This document shows, in pieces, positions 20,137-30,574 of a DNA stretch of 64,000 nucleotides. The stretch covers positions 1 through 64,000 of the forward strand of contig CAVRHY010000010.1 of NCBI GenBank assembly GCA_963721105.1, in the 5' to 3' direction. Both the position numbers and the translations under genes were made by a program. Position 1 is the first letter of the stretch. Every line of letters begins with the position of its first letter. This stretch comes from Thermohalobaculum sp963721105. GTDB taxonomy: Bacteria; Pseudomonadota; Alphaproteobacteria; Rhodobacterales; Rhodobacteraceae. The notes under the pieces were generated by a model. The model did no database searches. It was not told where the DNA came from and saw only the letters and a program-made list of their open reading frames with translations.

Positions 20137-21043
20137 TCAGCCTGCCAGTCGTTTGAGTTGGCCGAGCCGGCGCTCGCGCTGGGCGGTGTAGAAGGCGGCG
20201 CCGAAGATGATGCCGGCGCCGACCCAGGTCCAGAAGTCGATCAGCTCGCCGAACAGCAGCCAGGCGAACAGCACCGACCATGGCAGGCGCGAGAAGTCGA
20301 TGCCCATCACGACCGAGGCGTCGGCGGCGCGGAAGGCGCGCGCCAGCGTGATGTGGCCCAGCATGCCCAGCGCGCCCATCGCCGCGAACACGCCCCAGAG
20401 CTGCGGCGTCAGCGGCTGCCAGACCCACAGCCCCGGCCCCAGCGCGACGAGCGACTGCATCAGCGTCGTGATCAGGCACGACCGTGTCCGGGTGGTCGCG
20501 GTCGGCGAGCTGCTTGATGAACAGGCTGGACGTCGCCATGCCGACTGCCGCGGCCACGGCCAGCCAGGTGCCGAGCGACGCCTCGGCGATGCCGGGCCGC
20601 AGGATGACCATCGCGCCGGCAAAACCGACCATGATGGCCGACCAGCGCCGCCAGCCGACCGTCTCGCCCAGCAGCAGGCCGGCGCCCATCGTGGCGAAGA
20701 GCGGCGTCAGGAAGCCGATCGCCTGGACCTCGCCGACCGGGGCATGGGCCAGCGCGGCGAACCAGGTCGTCATCGCGACGAAGCCCACGGCCACGCGCAC
20801 GAAGTAGAGTTTCAGATGCGGCGTCCGCAGCATCCCCGGACCGCGCACGGCGACAATGGGCAGCATTGCGAGGCCGGCGAAGGCCAGGCGCAGAAAGACG
20901 ATCTGCGATACCGCGATCCCCGCCAGCGAGGCATAGCGCCCCAGCACCGCGACGGCCGAGAGCAGCGCGCACGACACCAGCATCCACAGGATGCCCGACG
21001 TCACCGAGCGGTGCACGGACGGAATTCCGGCAGCCGTTGCCAT
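20137..21043 (-). CDS. EamA/DMT-superfamily transporter (one frameshift)
   Basis: About 302 residues with ten hydrophobic segments in two EamA halves: first half GILWMLVSCALLSAVAVLG to IKQLADRDHPDT, second half LITTLMQSLVALGPGLWVW to IIFGAAFYTAQRERR. Such proteins export or import small metabolites across the inner membrane; the substrate is not predictable. The start is the ATG at 21043. An extra base near 20475 (GTGCCTGATC for GTGCTGATC on the coding strand) shifts the frame between the halves, and removing it gives one continuous protein. It is transcribed divergently from the peptide transporter operon. Confidence 0.85.
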
Positions 21044-21223
21044 GCGCTGTCCCCGTCTCCGGTGCTGCGTGGCCCGGTCCTGCTGGATGAGGCGGCGTCG
21101 AAGGCCTGTGGAACATCCGCACCGCCTTGAACGGCCGGATTTTCCATGACAGAGTTTTGCCCACAGGGGTCCGCCGCACAAGCGGACAAGGGCCAAACAT
21201 AATCAACATGGAGATGTCACCTC

Positions 21224-22759
21224 ATGAAGTACCGGGCTTTCGCCGTGCCGCTGATCGCGGTCGGGCTGGCGCTGGGCGCGACCCAGGCACTGGCCGACAA
21301 GGCGAGCGACACGCTGAACTGGGCGACCGACCGCGAGGTCGCGGTCATCGACCCGTACTACAACAACACCCGCGAGCTGGTGGTGATGGGCAATCTCGGC
21401 TGGGACGGGCTGATGTTCCTGAACCTCGAAACCGGCGAGTACGAGCCGCTGCTGGCGACGAGCTGGGAGTGGATCGACGACAAGACGCTGGAGCTGAACC
21501 TGCGCGAGGGCGTCACCTTCCATGACGGCTCGACCTTCGGGCCCGAGGACGTCGTCTACACGGTCAACCACATCTCGAACCCCGACAACGGCGTTCTGAC
21601 CCAGGCGAACGTCAACTGGATGGAAAGCGCCGAGCAGACCGGACCGAACACGGTCCGCATCCACCTGAAGGAGCCGTTCCCGGCGGCCTTCGCCTATCTG
21701 GCTAACGCCATCTTCATCCTGCCCGAGGGGTATTACGACGCCGCCCCGGAAAAGGCCGACGGAAGCAAGGACTACGGCGCGGTCAAGCCGATCGGCACCG
21801 GCCCCTACAAGTTCGTCGAGTCGAAGCCCGGCGAATACGTGCTGTGGGCGAAGAACGAAGACTACATGCAGGGCACGGCGAAGGGCACGCCCCAGATCGG
21901 CAACGTCAAGTTCCGCACCATCAAGGAGATGAACACGCAGCTGGCCGAGCTGATGACCGGCGGGCTGGACTGGGCCTGGGACATTCCCAAGGACCAGGCG
22001 GAGCGGCTGGAGGGCGCCCCCGGCGTCACGGTCGCGAACGCGCCGACGATGCGCATCTCGTACATCGCCTTCGACGTCGACGGCAGCTCGGGCGACGAGC
22101 ACTTCACCGACCTGAAGGTGCGTGAGGCGGTTGCCCACGCGATCAACCGCAAGGCGATCGTCGAGAACCTGGTCGGCCCCGCCTCGGTCGTCATCAACTC
22201 GGCCTGCCACCCGGACCAGTTCGGCTGCGCGCAGGACATCAAGGACTGGGACTACGACCCGGAGAAGGCCAAGCAGCTGCTGGCCGAGGCCGGCTTTCCG
22301 GACGGCTTCAAGACCGAGATCTACGCCTACCGCCAGCGCGAATACACCGAGGCGGTAATCGGCGACCTCGCCAAGGTCGGCATCGACGCCAACCTGAACT
22401 TCATGCAGTACAGGGCGCTGCGCGACCTGGTGCGCAAGGGCGAGACGCCACTGCACCACATGACCTGGGGCTCGAACTCGATCCCGGACGTGTCGGCCTC
22501 GACCGGACAGTTCTTCACCGGCACGGCGGACGACCCGGCGAACGATCCCGAGGTCATCGCGCTGATCGAGAAGGGCAACACCTCGATCGACCCGGAGGAG
22601 CGCAAGGCGGCCTACAAGCAGGCGCTCTCGATCATCACCGAGAAGCTCTACTGGCTGCCGATGTTCACCTACGCGAAGTACTACGCGTGGTCGAACGACC
22701 TGAACTTCACGCCGACCTCGGACGAGATCCCGCGCTTCTATCTCGCGAGCTGGAAGTGA
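21224..22759 (+). CDS. Peptide ABC transporter periplasmic binding protein (SBP_bac_5)
   Basis: A 511-residue solute-binding protein of the DppA/OppA class (family 5). It has a Sec signal peptide (MKYRAFAVPLIAVGLALGA, cleavage after ALA near residue 24). The family blocks LREGVTFHDGSTFGPEDVVY, GTGPYKFVES and VREAVAHAINRKAIVENL follow. It captures the ligand for the permeases and ATPases encoded just downstream. Ligand identity is unknown; the downstream M20 peptidase and gamma-glutamyltransferase homologues suggest short peptides or gamma-glutamyl compounds (inference). Intact. Confidence 0.92.
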   Translation: MKYRAFAVPLIAVGLALGATQALADKASDTLNWATDREVAVIDPYYNNTRELVVMGNLGWDGLMFLNLETGEYEPLLATSWEWIDDKTLELNLREGVTFHDGSTFGPEDVVYTVNHISNPDNGVLTQANVNWMESAEQTGPNTVRIHLKEPFPAAFAYLANAIFILPEGYYDAAPEKADGSKDYGAVKPIGTGPYKFVESKPGEYVLWAKNEDYMQGTAKGTPQIGNVKFRTIKEMNTQLAELMTGGLDWAWDIPKDQAERLEGAPGVTVANAPTMRISYIAFDVDGSSGDEHFTDLKVREAVAHAINRKAIVENLVGPASVVINSACHPDQFGCAQDIKDWDYDPEKAKQLLAEAGFPDGFKTEIYAYRQREYTEAVIGDLAKVGIDANLNFMQYRALRDLVRKGETPLHHMTWGSNSIPDVSASTGQFFTGTADDPANDPEVIALIEKGNTSIDPEERKAAYKQALSIITEKLYWLPMFTYAKYYAWSNDLNFTPTSDEIPRFYLASWK

Positions 22760-22788
22760 GAACGGGCGCCTGAACGGCGCTGCCACGC

Positions 22789-22815
22789 GGCCCCGCCGGA
22801 ACCGCCGGCGGGGCC
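22789..22815 (+). terminator. Intercistronic GC hairpin after the binding-protein gene
   Basis: Perfect 11-bp stem: GGCCCCGCCGG at 22789-22799 pairs with CCGGCGGGGCC at 22805-22815 around a five-base loop. No U-run follows. In ABC operons such a hairpin usually protects or attenuates the binding-protein mRNA, so that it is made in excess over the permeases. That role is inferred here. Confidence 0.7.
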
Positions 22816-22864
22816 ATTGCCGGGACAGTCTGCGCTCCGGGCGCGGGTGCAGGAGGCGAACGGT

Positions 22865-23782
22865 ATGCTGCCCTACATCCTGAAGCGCCTCGGCGTCGCG
22901 GTGCTGGTCGCGCTGACCGTCTCGGTCATCACATTTTCGATGATCTACCTGTCCGGCGATCCCGCCACGGCGCTGGCCGGCGAGACCGCCACGCAGGAGG
23001 ACATCGCGCGCATCCGCGAGTTCTACGGCTACGACCGGCCGATCCTCGTGCAGTACGGCGACTGGCTGTTCCGCGCCGTGCAGGGCGATTTCGGCCGCTC
23101 GCACTACCTGGGCGAGCCGGTCGCGACGGTGATCTTCGAGCGGCTGCCGGTGACGATGACGCTGGGCCTGTTCGCACTGATCTTCGCGCTGGTGCTGTCG
23201 ATCCCGCTGGGCGTGCTGGCGGCGATCCGGCCGAACAGCCTGATCGACCGCGTCGCGCTGACCATCGCCGTCGTCGGCCAGGCCATGCCCAGCTTCTGGT
23301 TCGCCCTGACGCTGATGCTTTGGCTGGGCGTCTACTGGCGCGTGCTGCCCATCACGGGCAGCGATTCCTGGCGGAACTTCGTCATGCCGGGCATCGCGCT
23401 CGGCTACTACATCACGCCCGCCGTGATGCGGCTGACGCGGGCCGGTATGCTGGAAGTGCTGTCGGCCGACTATATCCGCACGGCGCGCGCCAAGGGGCTG
23501 CGGCCGATGACGGTGCTGTTCAAGCACGCGCTCAGGAACGCGATCATCCCCGTGGTCTCGCTGGCCGCCGTGCAGTTCGGCTTCATGCTGGGCGGGTCGA
23601 TCGTCATCGAGACGATCTTCGCCATCAACGGGCTGGGCTTCCTGGCCTGGGAATCGATTCTGCGCGCCGACCTGCCGACGATGCAGGCGATCGTGCTGGT
23701 GCTCTCGGTCTTCTACATCGTGCTGACGCTGCTCGCCGACCTGCTGAACGCCTGGCTCGACCCGCGCATAAGGGTGGCGTGA
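22865..23782 (+). CDS. Peptide ABC transporter permease, DppB-like
   Basis: A 305-residue inner-membrane permease with about six helices. It begins MLPYILKRLGVAVLVALTVS and has the BPD_transp_1 EAA-loop region (YIRTARAKGLRPMTVLFKHA LRNAI). The ATG at 22865 is preceded by AGGAGG, which selects it over upstream in-frame codons. It pairs with the next gene's product to form the channel. Intact. Confidence 0.93.
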   Translation: MLPYILKRLGVAVLVALTVSVITFSMIYLSGDPATALAGETATQEDIARIREFYGYDRPILVQYGDWLFRAVQGDFGRSHYLGEPVATVIFERLPVTMTLGLFALIFALVLSIPLGVLAAIRPNSLIDRVALTIAVVGQAMPSFWFALTLMLWLGVYWRVLPITGSDSWRNFVMPGIALGYYITPAVMRLTRAGMLEVLSADYIRTARAKGLRPMTVLFKHALRNAIIPVVSLAAVQFGFMLGGSIVIETIFAINGLGFLAWESILRADLPTMQAIVLVLSVFYIVLTLLADLLNAWLDPRIRVA

Positions 23783-23783
23783 C

Positions 23784-24693
23784 ATGGCCCTTGCCGACAC
23801 TGCCGCAACGGCGGCCCTGCCCAAGGAGAAATCGCCCGGCCAGCTGCTGCGCCGGCGCGTCTTCGGCCATGCCGGGCTGCTGATCGGCGGGGCCGTGCTG
23901 CTCACCATCGTGCTGATGGCGCTGCTGGCAGGGTGGATCGCCCCGCACGACCCCTACGATCAGGTGCTGTCGCGCAAGCTGATCCCGCCGGTCTGGTCGG
24001 ACAACGCGAAGGCGAGCTGGGACCACGTGCTGGGCACCGACGCGCTGGGCCGCGACTACTTCTCGCGCCTGCTCTACGGCGCGCGCATCTCGCTGCTGAT
24101 CGGCTTCACGGCGATGCTGATCTCGGGCGTGATCGGCACGACGATCGGCGTGCTGGCCGGCTATTTCGGCGGCCGGGTCGACATGGTGGCGAACTTCATC
24201 ATCACGACGCGGCTCTCGATGCCGGTGGTGCTGGTCGCGCTGGCGGTGGTCAGCCTGGTCGGCTCGTCGCTGTCGGTGGTCATCTGGGTGCTGGGCCTGC
24301 TGATCTGGGACCGCTTCGCCGTCGTGATGCGCAGCGCCACGATGCAGGTGCGCGACCTCGACTTCGTCGCCTCGGCGAAGGCGCTCGGCTGCTCGACGCC
24401 GCGCATCCTGCTGACCGAGATCATGCCGAACATTGCCAACAGCCTGATCGTCGTCGCGACGCATCGAGATGGCGCACGCCATCATCCTGGAGGCCGCGCT
24501 GTCGTTCCTGGGCATGGGCGTGCAGCCGCCCGAGCCGAGCTGGGGGCTGATGATCTCCGAGGCCAAGGGCATGATCTTCTTCGAGGCCTGGCTGATCATG
24601 ATCCCCGGCGTCGCGCTGTTCATGCTGGTGCTGTCGATCAACCTGCTGGGCGACGGCATCCGCGATGTCACGGCGCCCGGGGAACGGGGCTGA
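23784..24693 (+). CDS. Peptide ABC transporter permease, DppC-like (one frameshift)
   Basis: About 303 residues. The N-terminal OppC_N part (LLRRRVFGHAGLLIGGAVLL) is followed by DALGRDYFSRLLYGARISLL and the EAA-loop region (DFVASAKALGCSTPRILLTE). The frame breaks near 24466: after SLIVVAT one extra base precedes IEMAHAIILEAALSFLGMG. Deleting one base restores the rest to TAPGERG. It starts two bases after dppB. Confidence 0.88.
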
Positions 24694-24700
24694 ACGGGAC

Positions 24701-25742
24701 ATGAGCGAGCGCATCCTTGAGGTCGATGCAGCTGAACGTCGACATTCCCGTGTCGAACGGCATCCTGCACCCGGTGCAGGGCGTCTCGTTCCATGTCGAC
24801 CGCGGCGAGACGCTGGCCATCGTCGGCGAGTCCGGCTGCGGCAAGTCGCTGACCTCGCTGGCCGTCATGGACCTGCTGCCGCCCAGGGCCAAGCGGGCGG
24901 CGAACACGCTGGAGCTGGACGGGCGCGACCTGACCGGGCTGTCGGAGCGCCGGATGTCGGACATCCGCGGCAACCGGATGAGCATGATCTTCCAGGAGCC
25001 GATGACCTCGCTGAACCCGGCCTACACGATCGGCGACCAGCTGACCGAGGCGCTGCGCCGGCACGAATCCGCGGGCCGGGCCGAGGCGCGCGAGCGGGCC
25101 GTCTACCTGCTGGAGAAGGTCGGCATCACCGGCGCCGCCGGCCGGCTCGGCCAGTACCCGCACCAGCTCTCGGGCGGGCTGCGCCAGCGCGTGATGATCG
25201 CGATGGCGCTGATGTGCGGCCCCGACCTCTTGATCGCCGACGAGCCGACCACGGCGCTGGACGTCACCATCCAGGCGCAGATCCTGCATCTGCTGGCCGA
25301 CCTGCAGCGCGAGTTCCGCACCGGGCTGATCCTGATCACGCACGACCTCGGCGTCGTCAGCCGCGTCGCCGACAGGGTCGCCGTGATGTATGCCGGCCAG
25401 ATCGTCGAGGAGGGCACCGCGCACCAGATCTTCGAGGCGCCCTCGCACCCCTATACGCAGGGCCTGCTGGCCTGCATCCCGATCCCGGGGCGAACGCCGC
25501 GCGGCTCGCATCTCGGCTCGATCGCCGGCATGGTGCCCTCGCTGGTCGGCGAATTCCGCGGCTGCCACTTCGCCGACCGCTGCCCATACGCGATGGACAT
25601 CTGCCGCCGGGGCGAGATCGCGCTCCGCGAGGGCGCCGAGCTCGGCCACCGCTACCGATGCGTCCTCGACCCCGCGCGGACGGCGGCGAACATGGCCCGC
25701 CAGGAGCAGGACGAGGCCGAGAGCCGGGAGCGCGCCGGATGA
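24701..25742 (+). CDS. Peptide ABC transporter ATPase, DppD/OppD-like (frameshift at the N-terminus)
   Basis: An ATP-binding subunit with Walker A (VGESGCGKSLTSLAV), Q-loop (MIFQEPMTSLNP), signature (LSGGLRQRVMIAMAL), Walker B (DLLIADEPTTALDV) and H-loop (LITHDLGVV). The C-terminal oligopeptide/dipeptide domain has the Cys cluster of this family (CHFADRCPYAMDIC). The likely ATG is at 24701 (MSERILEV), but one base near 24722 puts it out of frame with MQLNVDIPVSNGIL. Alternatively translation could begin at the TTG at 24717. Its stop overlaps the next ATG. Confidence 0.88.
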
Positions 25743-26735
25743 CCGACACCATCATCGAGGCCCGCGACGCCGCGCCGCACCTTCATGATCTCGGGCGGCT
25801 TCATGAAGCACAAGCGCGCGCTGCACGCGGTCAACGGCGTCGACCTCGTCATCGAGCGCGGCGAGGTGATGGCGCTGGTCGGCGAATCCGGCTGCGGCAA
25901 GACCACGCTCGCCAAGATGATGATGGGCCTGCTGGCGCCCACGGGCGGCGACGTGCTGCTGGAGGGCAAGCCGATCACCGGCACCGACCGGCTGACGGTC
26001 GCGCGCACGGTGCAGCCGATCTTCCAGGACCCCTATTCCTCGCTGAACCCGCGCAAGACCATCGGCTCGATCATCATGCTGCCGCTGCGCGTGCAGGGCG
26101 ACCCCGAGCCCGCGACCTGGCGCCGCCGCACCGAGGAGATCATGGAGATGGTCGGCCTGGCGCGGCGCATGTTCAACAGCTATCCGAACCAGCTTTCCGG
26201 CGGGCAGCGCCAGCGCGTCGCCATCGCCCGCGCGCTGATCAACCGGCCGAAGATGGTCATCTGCGACGAGCCGACCTCGGCGCTCGACGTCTCGGTGCAG
26301 AGCCAGATCCTGAACCTGCTGCAGGACCTGCGCGCCGAGCTGGGCCTGACCTACCTGCTGATCAGCCACAACCTGGCGGTGGTCGAGCACATCGCGACGC
26401 GCGTCGCCGTCATGTATCTCGGCCGGATCGTCGAGCAGACCGACACCGCGTCGCTGTTCGACAGCCCGCGCCATCCCTATACGCAGGCGCTGCTCGGCTC
26501 GGTGCTGACGCCGGACCCCGGCAAGGGCGTGCCGGACACGCAGCTCGGCGCCGCCTATCCGAACCCGCTCGACATCCCCTCGGGATGCAGCTTCCATCCG
26601 CGCTGCCCGAAGGTGATGGAGCACTGCCCCCGCATCGACCCGCGCCCGATCCCGGTCCCCGGCGGCCGCGTCGAATGCCACCTCTACGACGAAGAGACGA
26701 CACCGAAAGGAACCCTCGCCCATGCCCAGCCGTGA
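25739..26735 (+). CDS. Peptide ABC transporter ATPase, DppF/OppF-like (frameshift at the N-terminus)
   Basis: The second ATPase of the transporter: Walker A (VGESGCGKTTLAKMM), Q-loop (PIFQDPYSSLNPRKT), signature (LSGGQRQRVAIARAL), Walker B (MVICDEPTSALDV) and H-loop (LISHNLAVV). The C-terminal Cys region is CSFHPRCPKVMEHC. MTDTIIEARD from the ATG at 25739 and RRTFMISGGFMKHKRAL are in different frames because of one extra base near 25770. The ATG overlaps the preceding stop, and the 3' end overlaps the peptidase gene by 14 bases, so the operon is tightly coupled. Confidence 0.88.
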
Positions 26736-28127
26736 CGACGCGGTCGCCCGCGCGACAGAGTATTTCGACAGCGGGACGTTCGAGGAGGAGCTCGGCCGCC
26801 GGGTCGCCATCCCGACCGAGAGCCAGGCGGCGCGCGGCCTGCCGCACTGCCGGCGCTATCTCGAGGAGGAGATGATCCCGGCCTTCGAGGCGATGGGCTT
26901 CGAGACGCGCATCTTCGACAACCCTGTCGAGACCTGCGGCCCGATCCTGCTGGCCACGCGCACCGAGGACCCCGGCCTGCCGACCGTGCTCGGCTACGGC
27001 CATGGCGACGTGATCCACGGGCTCGAGGATCTCTGGTCGAAGGGCGCGGGCCCGTGGCAGATCGCCCGCGACGGCGACCGCCTCTACGGCCGCGGCACCG
27101 CCGACAACAAGGGCCAGCACACCATCAACATGGCAGCCCTGCGCGCCGTGCTGGAGGAGCGCGGCAGCCTCGGCTTCAACGCCAAGTTCATGATCGAGAC
27201 GGGCGAGGAGAACGGCTCGGCCGGCGTCCGCGCGGTGGTCGAGCAGAACCTCGACGCCTTCCGCTCGGACGTCTTCATCGCCTCGGACGGGCCGCGCACC
27301 CGGCCCGACCAGCCGACGATGAGCCTCGGCGCGCGCGGCGCGCAGAATTTCGAGCTGGTCTGCCACCTCCGCGACGGCGGCGGCAACCACTCGGGCAACT
27401 GGGGCGGCGCGCTGGCCGACCCGGCGGCGATCCTGGCCCAGGCCATCGCGACCATCGCCCCGAACGGCGAGATCCGCGTCCCCGAATGGCGGCCACAGCC
27501 GGTGCGGAACTCGTGGCGCGAGGCGTTGGCGGGGGTCACGCTCGACGGCGGCCCCGGCGGTCCGGAGGTCGACGCCGACTGGGGCGAGCCGGGCCTGACC
27601 CCGGCCGAGCGCGTGCACGCCTGGAACTCGTTCGCCGTGCTGGCGATGATCTCGGGCAATCCCGGCCAGCCCGGTGAACGCCATCGCGCCATGGGCGCGG
27701 GCGCACTGCCAGCTCCGCTACATCGCCGGGACGGATGTCGACGACATCCTGCCGGCGCTGCGCCGCCACCTCGAGGCGAACGGCATCACCCGCGTCGAGG
27801 TAAACCCGCCGCCGCCCGAGAACGCCGGCGGCTTCGCCGCCAGCCGCACCGAGCTGGACGCCCCCTGGGCCGCCTGGACGCGCGAGGCGCTGACCCGCGC
27901 CACCGGGCGAGACGCCCGCAATCATTCCGCAGATGGGCGGCTCGATCTGCAACGAGGTGTTCACCGACACGCTGGGCATCCCGGCGATCTGGATCCCGCA
28001 CTCGTATCGCGGCTGCTCGCAGCACGCGCCCGACGAGCACGTCCTGCTGCCGCAGTGCCGCGAGGCGCTGCAGGTGATGGCCGGGCTCTACTGGGACCTC
28101 GGCGACCCGGCTGTCCCGCACCCGTGA
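26722..28127 (+). CDS. M20-family metallopeptidase (two frameshifts)
   Basis: About 468 residues in three pieces. The metal-binding motifs of M20 dipeptidases and deacylases are present: GYGHGDVI (His and Asp), GRGTADNKGQH (bridging Asp), ETGEENGS (catalytic Glu pair) and, near the end, the last metal His region (PQMGGSICNEVFTD, HAPDEH). An extra G near 27675 (CCCGGTG for CCCGTG) and another near 27905 (ACCGGGCGAG for ACCGGCGAG) break the frame; removing both gives a complete protein. It starts inside the end of the ATPase gene with an AAGGA site. A role in hydrolysing imported dipeptides or N-acyl amino acids is likely from context. Confidence 0.85.
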
Positions 28128-28172
28128 CGGCCTGCCCCGCCGCGATCCCGACCTGAGGAGACTGGAGAGACC

Positions 28173-29792
28173 ATGCAAGGCATCATCACGGCCCCGCAGC
28201 CCGAGGCGGTCGAGGCGGGCGCCGACGTCCTGCGCGAGGGCGGCAACGCCGTGGACGCCGCCGTCGCCTGCGCGCTGGTGCAGACGGTCGTCGACCCGAT
28301 CATGTGCGGGCTCGCCGGCTTCGGCACCATGCAGGTCTGGATGCCGGGCGACGGCAACGGGGGCGGCACGCACGCCTGCATCGACTTCCACGGCCGGGCG
28401 CCGGCCGCCTGCCGCCCGGACATGTGGGCCGACATCGTCCTCGGCGAGGCCGAGGACGGGTTCGGCTTCCTGCTGAAGGGTGCCGTCAACGAGATCGGCT
28501 ACCAGTCGATCATGACGCCGCAGACCATCCGGGCGCTGGATACGGCGCTGTCGAGGCACGGCACGCGGCGGCTCGCCGACCTGCTGGCGCCGGCCATCGC
28601 CTATGCCGAGGACGGCTTCGCCGTTCGCCCGCATGTCAGCAATTTCTGGAACGAGGTGCCGGGCGCCGGCCGCGTGCCGCATATCGAGTTCGTCACCCGC
28701 TTCCCGGCGACGCGCGCCATCTACTGCCACGAGGACGGCCGGCCGCGAAAGGTCGGCGAGCGCCTGCGCAACCCCGAGATGGGCCGGACGCTCCGCCGCA
28801 TCGCCGAGCACGGCGTCGACGATTTCTACACCGGCGCCATCGCGCGCGAGATCGCCGCCGACATGGGGGCGAACGGCGGGCTGCTGGCCGCCGACGACCT
28901 GGCGGCCGTCGCGCCGGTCGATGCGGGGCCGCTCTGGGGCACGTATCGCGGGCACCGCGTCGCCACCAACAACCCGCCGGGCGGCGGCGTGATGATCCTC
29001 GAGATGCTGAACATCCTCGAGAACTTCGACCTGGCCGGCATGGGCCACAACTCGGCGGAATACGTCGCCACCGTCTCGGAGGCGATGAAGATCGCGACCG
29101 TCGACAAGGATACCAAGGTCGGCGACCCGCGCTTCGTCGATGTCCCCGTGGCCGAGCTGACCTCGAAGGACTACGCCGCCAGGATGGCCGAGCGCATCCG
29201 CCGCGGCGAGAAGACCCATGTGCCGCGTCTCAACAGCGGCGGCGAGGAATCGAAGGACACGACGCATATCTGCGTCGTCGACGGGCAGGGCAACGCGGTC
29301 TCGGTCACGCACTCGATCGGCATGCCGTCGGGCGTCGTCACGCCGGGCCTCGGCTTCATGTACAATGGCTGCATGGGCGTCTTCGACCCGCGCCCCGGCC
29401 GCGCCGGCTCGCTGGCGCCGGGCAAGGCGCGGTTCACGGCAATGTGCCCGACGATCCTGTTCGATGGCGACCAGCCGTGGTTCGTCACCGGCGCGCCGGG
29501 CGGCACCTACATCACCATGGGCGTGCTGCAGGGCATCCTGAACGCCGTCGACTTCGGCATGTCCGCCGCCGAGGCGGTTGCCGCACCCCGCTTCTGCACG
29601 ACCTCGGACACGATCGACGTCACCAACCGCATCCTGCGCCGCACAGAGCGGGGTTTGCGCGAGATGGGCTATGCCGTGCGCCGCTCGGCGCTCAGCTACG
29701 GCTTCGCCGGCGTGCACGCCCTCAGGCGCACCGCGGCCGGCTGGGACGGCGGCGCCGATCCCGGCCGCGACGGCATGGCCGTCCGCGTCTGA
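28173..29792 (+). CDS. Gamma-glutamyltransferase family protein, no signal peptide
   Basis: A 539-residue Ntn-hydrolase of the GGT family. The N-terminal block (EAGADVLREGGNAVDAAVAC) and the processing site KDTTHICVVDGQGNAVSVTHS are clear; Thr363 would become the new N-terminal nucleophile. Later blocks GLGFMYNGCMGVFD and VTGAPGGTYI fit the small subunit. Classical GGTs have a signal peptide, but this one begins directly with MQGIITAPQPEAVEAGADV, so it is predicted to be cytoplasmic. It follows the peptide transporter and M20 peptidase with about 45 bases of spacing and a GGAG site. It could hydrolyse gamma-glutamyl peptides after import, or act as an acylase-like relative. Confidence 0.88.
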   Translation: MQGIITAPQPEAVEAGADVLREGGNAVDAAVACALVQTVVDPIMCGLAGFGTMQVWMPGDGNGGGTHACIDFHGRAPAACRPDMWADIVLGEAEDGFGFLLKGAVNEIGYQSIMTPQTIRALDTALSRHGTRRLADLLAPAIAYAEDGFAVRPHVSNFWNEVPGAGRVPHIEFVTRFPATRAIYCHEDGRPRKVGERLRNPEMGRTLRRIAEHGVDDFYTGAIAREIAADMGANGGLLAADDLAAVAPVDAGPLWGTYRGHRVATNNPPGGGVMILEMLNILENFDLAGMGHNSAEYVATVSEAMKIATVDKDTKVGDPRFVDVPVAELTSKDYAARMAERIRRGEKTHVPRLNSGGEESKDTTHICVVDGQGNAVSVTHSIGMPSGVVTPGLGFMYNGCMGVFDPRPGRAGSLAPGKARFTAMCPTILFDGDQPWFVTGAPGGTYITMGVLQGILNAVDFGMSAAEAVAAPRFCTTSDTIDVTNRILRRTERGLREMGYAVRRSALSYGFAGVHALRRTAAGWDGGADPGRDGMAVRV

Positions 29793-30478
29793 CGCGGGCA
29801 GCGCCTGCCCGGCGCCGCGCCGCGCCGGCCCGTGACGCGCCGGCCCGTGACGTGCGCCCGTCGCCCGCCGCTCACGGCATGGGCGCGGTGTCGTTAACTC
29901 CGCCTTAACCCTGCCGGCGTATTACCCCATCCCATAGGGAGCGGCGGGTGAGAGCCGTCCGTCCCCTGTGCGCGCACGAAACCGCGCCCCGGTGCCTGGC
30001 ACACCGGTGCGCATCCCGCTCCGCAAGGGGCACCCACGGCCGGCCGGCCGTGTTTCTTTCGCGAGGCGCCGGACCGCAGCGCCCATTGGCGCCGGAACTC
30101 CGGGCACGCAAGCAGCGAGGGCAGGCGCCATCCAGGCGCCCAGTGCCCTTCCCTACACGAGACCAGTCGATGATCGGACACCCGAAACCGGGCGATCCGC
30201 GCCTCGGCACGCTCGCCCGCCATCCGATCCCGCCATCGCACCGCCCGGCAAGATGCGTTCTCGTACGCACCGCTTCGTCACGGGGGCACGCAAGCTCGCA
30301 CCCGACAGGCATCCCCGCGCGAGCCGGCAATCCCTCCTGACGGACCATCATCCCCTGTCGGGCCAATCCTCCACGCCGGTCGCCCCGGGCCTCGGAAGCG
30401 ACGCCACACCTCCCGCCACCCGCACAGGCGGCGACCTTGTCCGGCGCGACGGGAGCGTCACTGCCAACCCACATCCGA
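29793..30478. other. Long intergenic stretch between ggt-like gene and aapJ
   Basis: About 690 bases with no convincing protein in either strand. Near its start a 15-base unit (GCGCCGGCCCGTGAC) occurs twice in tandem around 29820-29850. A self-complementary 16-mer at 30036-30051 is followed by TTTCTTTC and might act as a weak terminator. The last 40 bases lead into the AT-rich aapJ promoter. Confidence 0.4.
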
Positions 30479-30500
30479 TTGACATATGATATATCGTATG
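30479..30500 (+). promoter_or_regulatory. Putative aapJ promoter with GntR-type operator palindrome
   Basis: A consensus -35 box TTGACA (30479-30484) runs into an 18-bp imperfect palindrome, CATATGATATATCGTATG (30483-30500), identical to its complement at all but one symmetric pair of positions. It stands out as AT-rich DNA in a GC-rich region about 75 bases before aapJ. AT-rich TATGATATATC-type palindromes are common operators of GntR/FCD regulators, and one is encoded at the end of this operon. Autoregulation is inferred. A canonical -10 box is not obvious. Confidence 0.6.
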
Positions 30501-30574
30501 CCGCAATGCGTTCCCAGGTTCCCGGGACAGGAGTCGCCACGGGACGCAACGACAGGGCAACGGAGGTGGACACC

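Noticed and set aside
24440..24480. Programmed +1 frameshifting in the transporter permease gene
   Set aside because: No slippery codon or stop-codon arrangement known for +1 recoding, and similar breaks occur in many unrelated genes; sequence error is simpler.
30036..30051. Self-complementary 16-mer ACGGCCGGCCGGCCGT as a terminator of the ggt operon
   Set aside because: It lies about 245 bases past the gene and the following T-rich tract is interrupted; kept only as a remark on the intergenic stretch.
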